DNA from: Betaproteobacteria bacterium UBA2592
GTDB taxonomy: Bacteria > Pseudomonadota > Gammaproteobacteria > Burkholderiales > Rhodocyclaceae
Length of the DNA stretch: 19,361 bases
Assembly (NCBI GenBank): GCA_002340095.1
Contig: DDKS01000039.1
Coordinates: 1 to 19,361, forward strand
Reading direction: 5' to 3'
Made by a program: the position numbers and the translations under genes. The notes below the pieces were generated by a model that was given only the letters and a program-made list of their open reading frames with translations, was not told the DNA's origin and ran no database searches. This document shows, piece by piece, positions 1 through 5,969 of this stretch; position 1 is the stretch's first letter, and every line of letters begins with the position of its first letter.

Positions 1-1
1 G

Positions 2-121
2 ATCATGCATCATGATCGCCTCACGTCCGTGGCCGAGACCTGGGTCTGGCTTGCCGAGGCCCGCATGCTACTGCGCAGACTCACTACTTTAATTTGTAAA
101 CACCCTCTAAGGATTCTCTGA
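2..121 (+). pseudogene. 3' end of a DDE transposase gene (IS5-superfamily-like), truncated by window edge and IS insertion
   Basis: The frame starting at base 2 has no stop before the TGA at 119-121. It encodes a C-terminal tail containing HHDRLTSVAETWVWLAEARM followed by LLRRL. A charged stretch, then an A-rich helix ending in RRL, resembles the C-terminus of IS5-superfamily DDE transposases; this is pattern recognition, not an alignment. An IS5-family element inserted at base 111 supplies the present stop. If the element and one CTAA copy are removed, the frame continues a few codons past base 1289 and ends at a TAG (1298-1300), so only the last residues were altered. The catalytic part lies outside the window, so activity cannot be judged. 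Confidence 0.5.
107..110. repeat. Target-site duplication, left copy (CTAA)
   Basis: CTAA directly abuts the left terminal repeat of the IS and is repeated at 1286-1289. The sequence fits the YTAR target consensus of the IS5 family. Confidence 0.85.
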
Positions 122-191
122 ACAACCCGTGATTTCTGCACAGGCTGTCATAAACATCATGAAAAACAGGCGATTTTCGACCGTTGACCGT

Positions 192-220
192 GGAAATTCG
201 GGGTTTTTCCCCGCATTTCC
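192..220 (-). terminator. Hairpin downstream of the IS transposase
   Basis: GGAAAT-T-CGGGG pairs with CCCCG-C-ATTTCC around a five-base loop, giving an 11-bp stem with one mismatch. It lies just 3' of the transposase stop on the minus strand. There is no clear T-tract after it, so it may stop or insulate transcription rather than be a classical terminator. Confidence 0.4.
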
Positions 221-224
221 CGCT

Positions 225-1209
225 TCACGGGCGCACCTCGCCTACCAAGGGCAGCAATCGCTTGCGGGCCAGCCACAGATTGGCCAACGCAAACAGCGTC
301 ACAATTTGACCGGTGTTCTTCGCCAGGCCGCGATAGCGAACCTTCACGAAACCGAACTGGCGCTTCACCACGCGGAACGGATGCTCAACGATCGCCCGAA
401 CCGCCGACAGCATCCGGTTGAACGCTTTCTGTTCGTCGGTCAGCGCACCGCCTGCCGGTTTTTTGGTCGGCGTCAGCACGGACAGATCGCCTTCCTTCTC
501 GAACTCGTCAATCGTCCGGTTTTTCTTGTGATAGCCCCGATCGCCCAAGGCCAGGGTTTCCTCACCGTGGAGGCAGGCTTCCATCATCGTGATGTCGGCC
601 ACCTTGGCGGTCGTGCACGCCACGGTATGGACCAGGCCGCTGTCGGCATCGACACCGATATGCGCCTTCATCCCGAAGTGCCACTGATTGCCCTTCTTGG
701 TTTGCGTCATGTCCGGATCGCGCTGCTTGTCGCCGTTCTTGGTCGAACTGGGCGCCGCGATCAGCGTCGCATCGACCACCGTCCCGCGTTTCATCGACAG
801 GCCTTTCTCGGACAGCACCGCGTTGACCTCGGCGAAGATCGCCACCGCCAAGTCATGCTTCTCCAGCAGATGCCGGAAGTGAAGAATGGTGCTTTCGTCC
901 GGCATCACGTCTTCGAAGGCGTCCAATCCGGCGAACTGGCGCAGCAGCGGCACGTCGTGCAGCGCTTCTTCCATCGCCGGATCGGAGTAACCAAACCATT
1001 GCTGCAGGAAGTGAATCCGGAACATCGTGCCCAACGGCATCGGCGGACGGCCATTTCCCTTCTTCGGATAGAACGGCTCGATCAGTCCCTCCACGGGACC
1101 ACGGCACCACCGCGTCCATCTCTGCGAGGAACACCGCCTTGCGGGTTTGCTTTCCTGCTTTCGGCAGGAAACCCGTCTCGGCCAGGCTGAGTTGCTTCAT
1201 CCGTTTCAT
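225..1209 (-). pseudogene. IS5-family DDE transposase, frameshifted near codon 36
   Basis: The N-terminal part (from 1209, or from the in-frame ATG at 1200) reads MKQLSLAETGFLPKAGKQTR and continues to a VVPW motif typical of IS5-group transposases. Family homology then jumps to a second frame at about base 1095 and continues to the stop at 225. The downstream 289-codon part keeps D108 (VVDAT), D185 (GDRGY) and E237 (VEHPF, followed by KRQFGFVK), which correspond to the DDE triad. Compared with IS5, two bases appear to be missing at the junction; skipping one base would also restore the frame. IS5-subgroup elements normally use a single ORF, so this looks like an inactivating mutation. A programmed shift is less likely because no obvious slippery heptamer is present. 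Confidence 0.85.
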
Positions 1210-1285
1210 CGGTTCAACAGGCTCCATGACAATGGCGCCATTCTCTCAAATCAGGTCGCATGAAGGTCACTTATGCAGACTTTCC

Positions 1286-1289
1286 CTAA
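1286..1289. repeat. Target-site duplication, right copy (CTAA)
   Basis: This is the matching CTAA directly outside the right terminal repeat of the IS. Joining it to the left flank restores the reading frame of the interrupted transposase. Confidence 0.85.
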
Positions 1290-1372
1290 TTAGCATTTAG
1301 AACCATCAATTCACTTCTCGTCTAAATATACCGGGCCACTTCAACTATGACAACAGCAGAAAGCACTACCCC

Positions 1373-1396
1373 CACACCAACAGTGTGAAAGTTTTT
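1373..1396 (+). terminator. Weak terminator-like hairpin with T-run
   Basis: CACAC-CAACA-GTGTG forms a 5-bp stem, and a run of T's begins a few bases later. It lies downstream of the interrupted transposase on the plus strand and upstream of the diguanylate cyclase. The stem is short, so this is only a candidate. Confidence 0.3.
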
Positions 1397-1463
1397 TGCT
1401 TTCGATGACAACGCATCCCTGCCTGCCAGCCGCGCTCACAAAGGTACATTCCGAGGTATCAGT

Positions 1464-1505
1464 CGGGTGCAAATGGGAATAAGATAAGCCCCCATTTGCA
1501 ACCCG
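1464..1505 (+). promoter_or_regulatory. Hairpin in the leader of the diguanylate cyclase gene
   Basis: CGGGT-GCAAATGGG (1464-1477) pairs with CCCATTTGCA-ACCCG (1491-1505), giving a 14-bp stem with one bulged A and a 13-base loop. The 3' arm ends nine bases before the GTG start at 1515, so it covers the region where a ribosome binding site would lie. No T-run follows, which argues against an intrinsic terminator. A role in translational control, or a dyad operator at DNA level, is inferred. Confidence 0.5.
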
Positions 1506-1514
1506 GACATCCAA

Positions 1515-2699
1515 GTGGCCAAGCTCTGGCAATCCATCTCCCAGCACATCGTTGCCCCGGCGCAGTTGAGCCCCGGGCAACTGCTCGGGCTGCTGACCCC
1601 CGTTGAACGCTCCCCCCACCTGCAGCGCCACGCAGCTTCGGTGATCCTGGCCCGAGTCCAGCTCATCGCCGCCCTGTTCGCCATCCTGGTGCCCCTGTTC
1701 TCGGTGGTGGATCTGCTGGTCTTCGATAGCGATGTGGCCTGGCGCCTGGTGGCCCTGCGCCTGTTGTCCACCGGCCTGTTCGTAGCCCTGGCCTGGCCCC
1801 GGGAGCTTTCCACCACCCGGCCCTATACCCAGGCCCTGCTGGCCCTGTTGGCCCTGCTCCTGATTCCACCCCTGTTTCACATGCTGTCCGCCAACATGCT
1901 GGCAACGGCCAACGCCACGGACATGCAGCGGCTGGTGGTCCAGCTCTATGGCTATCTGCCCACCATCGTCCTGGGCGGGCTGGCCATTTTCCCCCTGACC
2001 GCACTGGAAACCATTGCCCTGGCCCTGCCCGTGATCGTCACGGGCGCGATCACCCTCCTGCTCAACGGCCAGACCCTGAGCCTGGAGCAATACGGTGGCA
2101 CCATCTGGTTCATGACGATGATGCTCGGGGTTTCGATTTTCTCGGGCATGAGCCAGTGCCACTACATGGCAACCCTGGTCCTGAAAGCCATGCACGACCA
2201 ACTCACCGGCGCCTATACCCGCCAGTCCGGCGAGGAGGCCCTGAGCCTGCTGTTCCGCCTCAATACCATGTCCGACAGACCCCTGAGCGTGGCCTTTCTC
2301 GACCTGGACCATTTCAAGGCCATCAACGACAAGTATGGTCACGATGCCGGGGATCAGTGCCTGCGCCACCTGGCCGAAGGGGTACGCCAGGGCCTGCGCC
2401 GCAGCGACCTGCTGATCCGCTGGGGTGGCGAGGAATTCATCGCCGTCCTGCCCGACACGCCTTCCAGCAATGCCCTGCCCCTGCTGCAACGGTTGCGGGA
2501 GCAGTACCTGGGCCTGCGCCCCGACGGCACCCCCCTGACCACCTCCATCGGCCTGGCCGACACCCTGGAAGAAGGCATCACCGACTGGGAAACCCTGGTG
2601 CAGCGGGCTGACCAGCGCATGTACGCCGCCAAGAACCAGGGCCGGGACGGGGTGGTGGGGCCGGACGGCCAGAAAATTTCCCTGACCCCGGCCGCCTGA
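1515..2699 (+). CDS. Membrane-anchored diguanylate cyclase (GGDEF)
   Basis: The product (394 aa) should make cyclic di-GMP from two GTP at the inner membrane. Residues about 42-210 contain five or six hydrophobic segments with no recognised sensor family, and the GGDEF domain fills about 225-390. The active-site loop is GGEEF (304-308), preceded by FLDLDHFKAIND with metal-binding Asp residues near 263-265. An RxxD inhibitory site (RRSD, 295-298) lies exactly five residues before GGEEF, so product feedback inhibition is likely. No EAL domain is present. The start is GTG; an in-frame TAA at 1485-1487 excludes a much longer protein, and no strong ribosome binding site is visible. A leader hairpin sits immediately upstream. 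The exporter gene follows after 20 bp and may be cotranscribed. Confidence 0.9.
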   Translation: MAKLWQSISQHIVAPAQLSPGQLLGLLTPVERSPHLQRHAASVILARVQLIAALFAILVPLFSVVDLLVFDSDVAWRLVALRLLSTGLFVALAWPRELSTTRPYTQALLALLALLLIPPLFHMLSANMLATANATDMQRLVVQLYGYLPTIVLGGLAIFPLTALETIALALPVIVTGAITLLLNGQTLSLEQYGGTIWFMTMMLGVSIFSGMSQCHYMATLVLKAMHDQLTGAYTRQSGEEALSLLFRLNTMSDRPLSVAFLDLDHFKAINDKYGHDAGDQCLRHLAEGVRQGLRRSDLLIRWGGEEFIAVLPDTPSSNALPLLQRLREQYLGLRPDGTPLTTSIGLADTLEEGITDWETLVQRADQRMYAAKNQGRDGVVGPDGQKISLTPAA

Positions 2700-2719
2700 T
2701 CCGCAGCACAGGTTTTCCC

Positions 2720-3370
2720 ATGTTTTACGGCATCACCGACCTGAGCACCTTCATCCTCGGCACGATCTTCATCGTGCTGCTGCCGGGGCCCAATTCCGTC
2801 TATGTGATGGCCGTGGCATCGCGCCACGGCGTGGGCACGGGGTTCCGGGCCGCCGCCGGCATCCTGCTGGGGGACACGATCCTGATGATCCTCTCGGTGA
2901 CCGGGCTGGCCTCCCTGTTGAAGACCTCGCCCCTGCTGTTCATGGGGCTCAAATACGCGGGGGCGGCCTATCTGTCCTGGCTGGGCCTGAGCCTGTTGCG
3001 CGCTGCCTGGAAGACCTGGCGGGACCAATCCCCCGCCAGCGGCGAGGAGAACGCCCGGCTGGATGCCTCCCGCCCCTTCCGCACGGCGCTCCTGATCGAC
3101 CTGACCAATCCCAAGGCGATCCTGTTCTTCATTTCCTTCTTCATCCAGTTCGTTGCCCCGGACTATCCCCACCCGGCCCTGTCCTTCCTGATCCTGGGCG
3201 TGATCGTGCAGGTCTGCAGCGGGCTCTACCTGACCGCCCTGATCTTCGGCGGGGCGCTCCTGGCCCGCCGGGTCAGGAAGGCGCGCTGGCTCGCGGCCAG
3301 CGCCAACGGCGCCGTGGGCAGCCTGTTCATCGGCTTCGGAGTGAAGCTGGCGGGCGCAAGCCTCGGCTGA
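2720..3370 (+). CDS. leuE: LysE/RhtB-family amino acid exporter, LeuE-like
   Basis: This 216-aa inner-membrane protein belongs to the LysE/RhtB exporter family. It carries the N-terminal signature FIVLLPGPNSVYVM (about residues 17-30) and the mid-protein motif LTNPKAILFFISFF (about 130-145). There are five to six hydrophobic segments, and length matches the family. It resembles E. coli LeuE (leucine exporter) from recalled sequence, including GDTILMILSVTGLASLLKTS near residues 50-70. Substrate specificity across this family is hard to predict, so leucine export is inferred. It lies 20 bp after the cyclase gene with only a weak AGG before the ATG. It converges with the pirin gene, leaving seven bases and no visible terminator between them. 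Confidence 0.8.
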   Translation: MFYGITDLSTFILGTIFIVLLPGPNSVYVMAVASRHGVGTGFRAAAGILLGDTILMILSVTGLASLLKTSPLLFMGLKYAGAAYLSWLGLSLLRAAWKTWRDQSPASGEENARLDASRPFRTALLIDLTNPKAILFFISFFIQFVAPDYPHPALSFLILGVIVQVCSGLYLTALIFGGALLARRVRKARWLAASANGAVGSLFIGFGVKLAGASLG

Positions 3371-3377
3371 ACGCCCC

Positions 3378-4253
3378 TCAGAGGGACTGCACCACGGCCG
3401 CCTCGAACTTGCCATCCCGGTAATCCCGCAGGGTCTGCTGGATTTCCTCCACCGTGTTCATCACGAAGGGGCCGTGCTGGACGATGGGCTCGTCCAGGGG
3501 CCGGCCCGCCACGATCAGCACCCGCGCCGCTTCCGGCGCCTCCAGGCGCACGGACGCCCCGGCATCTTCCAGAATCGCCATGTGTTGGTCCGGCACGATG
3601 GTCCCGGCAATCTCGACCCGGCCCCGGTAGGTGTAGGTGAAAGCCCGGTGCCCGACTGGCAGGGCCTGCTCGAAGCCGGTGCCAGCCGGCAGATGCACGT
3701 CCAGGTACAGGGGTTCCGTATCCGGACGCTGCACCGCCCCGGCCACGCCCTGGCTGGCTCCGGCAATGATCCGCACCCGGACCCCCTCGGGGGTGGTGAA
3801 TTCGGGGATGGCCGCCGCGGGAATGTCCCGGTAACTGGGAGCCGCCATCTTGCTGTGGGCTGGCAGGTTGAGCCAGAGCTGGAAGCCCTCCATCAGCCCT
3901 TCTTCCTGCTCCGGCAGTTCGGAATGGACCAGGCCGCTGCCCACGGTCATCCACTGCACCCCGCCCGGCCCCAGCAGCCCTTCGTGGCCGGCGGAATCCC
4001 GGTGGCGCATGCGCCCGGCAATCATGTAGGTGATGGCCTCGAAACCCCGGTGGGGATGGTCGGGGAAACCGCCCATGTAATCCTCCGGGTTCTCGTTGCG
4101 AAAGGCGTCCAGCATCAGGAAGGGGTCCAGACGGCGCTGCAGGTCCTGGGTCAGCACCCGGGTCAGGCGCACCCCGGCGCCGTCGGAAGTGGGGCGGCCC
4201 CGCACCAGGCGTTCGACGCTGCGGCACGGGAGGGAAGCAGCTTGAGTGGACAT
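3378..4253 (-). CDS. Pirin family protein
   Basis: This 291-aa bicupin carries the pirin metal site: H66 and H68 in FPDHPHRGFE, then H110 and E112 in GSGLVHSE. The spacing matches human pirin (His56, His58, His101, Glu103), so a bound metal, usually iron, is expected. Bacterial pirins have been linked to quercetinase activity and to control of metabolic enzymes; which applies here cannot be read from sequence. The ATG at 4253 has GGAG about nine bases upstream. The gene lies 30 bp downstream of the azoreductase gene on the same strand, so the two probably form an operon controlled by the divergent LysR regulator. Confidence 0.88.
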   Translation of the reverse strand: MSTQAASLPCRSVERLVRGRPTSDGAGVRLTRVLTQDLQRRLDPFLMLDAFRNENPEDYMGGFPDHPHRGFEAITYMIAGRMRHRDSAGHEGLLGPGGVQWMTVGSGLVHSELPEQEEGLMEGFQLWLNLPAHSKMAAPSYRDIPAAAIPEFTTPEGVRVRIIAGASQGVAGAVQRPDTEPLYLDVHLPAGTGFEQALPVGHRAFTYTYRGRVEIAGTIVPDQHMAILEDAGASVRLEAPEAARVLIVAGRPLDEPIVQHGPFVMNTVEEIQQTLRDYRDGKFEAAVVQSL

Positions 4254-4283
4254 GATGTATCTCCGCGCAGATGGCTTATGGAT

Positions 4284-4883
4284 TCAGACCACCAGGGTCT
4301 GGATTTGTGCCTCGGCCTCGGCAAAGGCCTTGTCCGCCGCATCGCCCCCCAGGGCCAGGCCCTCGGCGTAGATGAAGCGCACGTCGGTCATGCCCAGGAA
4401 GGCCAGCACGCTCTTCAGGTAGGGCACCTGGGAATCCGCCGGGGTGTCCCGGTACAGCCCGCCCCGGGCCAGGGCCACGTAGACCGTCTTGCCCTGGATC
4501 AGCCCTTCGGGACCATTGGCCGTGTAGCGGAAGGTGACCCCGGCCCGGGCGATGGCGTCGATCCAGGTCTTCAACTGTACCGGCACGCCGAAGTTGTACA
4601 TGGGCACGCCCAGCACGATCACGTCCGCCGCCTGCACCTGGGCGATCAGGGCGTCATCCAGGGCCACCCGGGCGGCCTGTTCCGCCGTGCGCTGTTCGGC
4701 GGGGGTGAACAGGGCGGCCAGGGAAGGGGCATCGAGGACCGGATGGGGGTCCCGGGCCAGGTCCCGCACTTCGAGGCGGGCTTCGGGATGAAGCGCTGCC
4801 AGGCGGGCGCTGATGCGCTCGGCCAGGCGGGTGGAATTGGCGCCGCTGCTGCGGGCGCTGGCATTGATCTGCAGGATGTTCAT
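4284..4883 (-). CDS. azoR: FMN-dependent NADH:quinone oxidoreductase / azoreductase
   Basis: This 199-aa cytosolic flavodoxin-fold protein should reduce quinones and azo compounds with NADH, using FMN. It closely resembles E. coli AzoR (about 200 aa). Recognisable parts are the N-terminal phosphate-binding loop (ASARSSGANSTRLAE, residues 8-22), the flavin-contacting PMYNFGVPVQLKTWIDA (from residue 94), and the ARGG motif near residue 140. The ATG at 4883 follows GAGGAGAA at a good distance. It is the first gene of an azoR-pirin unit and is transcribed away from a LysR regulator, an arrangement common for quinone- or electrophile-inducible azoreductases. Induction by such compounds is inferred. 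Confidence 0.92.
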   Translation of the reverse strand: MNILQINASARSSGANSTRLAERISARLAALHPEARLEVRDLARDPHPVLDAPSLAALFTPAEQRTAEQAARVALDDALIAQVQAADVIVLGVPMYNFGVPVQLKTWIDAIARAGVTFRYTANGPEGLIQGKTVYVALARGGLYRDTPADSQVPYLKSVLAFLGMTDVRFIYAEGLALGGDAADKAFAEAEAQIQTLVV

Positions 4884-4897
4884 GGTGGGTTCTCCTC

Positions 4898-4914
4898 AAG
4901 GGCTTGCAGCGAAG
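4898..4914 (+). repeat. 17-bp dispersed repeat, copy 1
   Basis: AAGGGCTTGCAGCGAAG occurs here in the azoR leader and again, identical and in the same orientation, at 16740-16756. Both copies are intergenic. This one can also pair locally (GCAGC with GCTGC) in a small hairpin ahead of azoR. Confidence 0.6.
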
Positions 4915-4963
4915 TTGCTGCCATGAACACACTTTATTTGGAACAATGAAGCAACAGAAGCCC

Positions 4964-4989
4964 TCATAATGGGGATCATAATTCCATTA
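4964..4989. promoter_or_regulatory. Candidate LysR-type operator between azoR and its regulator
   Basis: TAATGG (4967-4972) and CCATTA (4984-4989) form a 6-bp palindrome with an 11-base spacer, the geometry typical of LysR-type binding sites. TCATAAT also occurs twice (4964-4970 and 4976-4982) on a 12-bp period. The site lies between the azoR start (4883) and the LysR start (5005), where it could serve both promoters. The LysR ribosome binding site begins at its right edge, so it could allow autorepression. Confidence 0.45.
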
Positions 4990-5004
4990 AAGGAACAATC
5001 ATCC

Positions 5005-5910
5005 ATGAGCCAGGACGCCCACGATCTGATCCTCTTTGCCCGGATTGTCGAAGCGGGCAGCTTTTCCCGGGCGGCGGAGGTCACGGGCCTGCCCAAATCC
5101 ACCCTCTCCCGCCGCATCTCGGGCCTGGAAGAACGGCTGGGGGAAAAGCTGCTGCTGCGCAGCACCCGCCGCCTCGCCATCACCGGCTTCGGCGAGGGCA
5201 TCCTGGAACACGCCCGGCGCCTGCAGGAAGAAACCGAGGCCGCCATGGCCCTGGCCCAGCACCGGCAGGAAACGCCCCGGGGCAAACTCAGGGTCGCCCT
5301 GCCCCCGGACTTCGAGGAACTCGACCTGACCCCGCTATTGCTGCGCTTTGCCGCCGACTACCCGGAAGTGCGCCTGGAACTGGACCTTTCCCCCCGCCGG
5401 GTGGATCTGATGGCCGAACGCTTCGACCTGGCGGTGCGCATTGCCACCCAGTTGCCCGACGACAGCTCCCTGGTGGCGCGCAAGCTGTGCGAATTCGGCA
5501 ACGGCCTCTACGCCAGCCCCGCCTACCTGGCCCGCTACGGCCGCCCCGGGCACCCGGACGAACTGGGGCGCCATGTGGGCCTGGCCCTGGTCAATGGAGT
5601 CGGAGAGGTGCTGCCCTGGCGACTGAAACGGGGTCAGGAAAAATGGGAGGGCCGGCCCCAGGGGCCCCTGGCCGCCAATTCCCTGGGACTGCAGCGCAAT
5701 CTGGCCGGGCACGGCCTGGGCATCGTCGGCCTGGCCGACCGGCTGGCCCAACCCTGGGTGGCCCAGGGCCTGCTGGAACGGGTGCTGCCCGAGTGGTCCC
5801 TGCCCACCGTCACCGTCTGGTGCGTCACCCCGGGCCGCCGGCTACTGCCGGCCCGGACCCGGGTCTTCATGGACATGCTGCGGGAAAGCCTGGCCAGCCC
5901 GCCAGGATGA
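5005..5910 (+). CDS. LysR-family transcriptional regulator
   Basis: This 301-aa regulator has an N-terminal winged helix-turn-helix (about residues 5-65; SFSRAAEVTGLPKSTLSRRI, then LGEKLLLRSTR) and a C-terminal periplasmic-binding-protein-like effector domain (about 90-290). An in-frame ATG lies upstream at 4969, but AAAGGA sits about ten bases before 5005 and family proteins start close to the HTH, so 5005 is preferred. It is divergent from azoR-pirin and most likely controls that unit and itself. The effector is unknown; a quinone or aromatic compound is a guess from context. Its stop overlaps an ATG (ATGA, 5907-5910) in the frame of the next gene. Confidence 0.92.
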   Translation: MSQDAHDLILFARIVEAGSFSRAAEVTGLPKSTLSRRISGLEERLGEKLLLRSTRRLAITGFGEGILEHARRLQEETEAAMALAQHRQETPRGKLRVALPPDFEELDLTPLLLRFAADYPEVRLELDLSPRRVDLMAERFDLAVRIATQLPDDSSLVARKLCEFGNGLYASPAYLARYGRPGHPDELGRHVGLALVNGVGEVLPWRLKRGQEKWEGRPQGPLAANSLGLQRNLAGHGLGIVGLADRLAQPWVAQGLLERVLPEWSLPTVTVWCVTPGRRLLPARTRVFMDMLRESLASPPG

Positions 5911-5931
5911 ACGGCCAAGCGCCGCCGGGAC

Positions 5932-5940
5932 TGGTAAACT
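5932..5940 (+). promoter_or_regulatory. Extended -10 promoter candidate for the radical SAM gene
   Basis: TGGTAAACT matches an extended -10 element (TGn plus a hexamer with four of six consensus bases). It sits about 30 bases before the ATG at 5970 and is followed by a run of seven C's. No convincing -35 box is seen. Confidence 0.35.
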
Positions 5941-5969
5941 CCCCCCCGGCCTGCCCCTGCTCCCCTGCC

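Larger units (their letters stand above)
111..1285 (-). mobile_element. Complete IS5-family insertion sequence (1175 bp)
   Basis: The element was delimited by three agreeing signs. It encodes an IS5-group DDE transposase on the minus strand. Imperfect terminal inverted repeats start GGATTCTCTGAACAA at base 111 and GGAAAGTCTGCATAA inward from base 1285 on the other strand, matching at 10 of 15 positions. Both ends are flanked by the direct repeat CTAA, which fits the YTAR target duplication known for the IS5 family. The length is close to that of canonical IS5 (about 1.2 kb). The intact target duplication suggests insertion without later rearrangement. The transposase gene carries a frameshift, so the copy is probably non-autonomous. 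Confidence 0.9.

Noticed and set aside
1..17. Near-palindrome GATCATG-CAT-CATGATC at the left edge
   Set aside because: It lies in coding sequence of the truncated transposase at the window edge and needs no regulatory explanation.
1295..1327. ATTTAGA / TCTAAAT inverted repeat with a 19-base gap
   Set aside because: The arms are short and AT-rich, and could be chance or part of the outer element's end; the other end is outside the window.
1381..1505. Possible c-di-GMP (GEMM) riboswitch before the cyclase gene
   Set aside because: Neither the conserved core nor the tetraloop-receptor pattern of GEMM RNAs can be recognised; only a simple hairpin is seen.
1341..2489. A 382-codon open frame antisense to the diguanylate cyclase gene
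   Set aside because: It is Gln/Gly/His-rich shadow sequence. The sense frame has clear membrane segments and a GGDEF domain.
3474..4949. A 491-codon open frame antisense to the pirin and azoR genes
   Set aside because: It spans two well-supported genes and their gap and is rich in Gly/His/Gln, a typical GC-skewed shadow with no domain.
5487..5969. N-terminal extension of the radical SAM frame back to 5487
   Set aside because: The extra region overlaps the LysR gene in another frame, is Pro/Gly/Arg-rich shadow sequence, and has no ribosome binding site at 5487.
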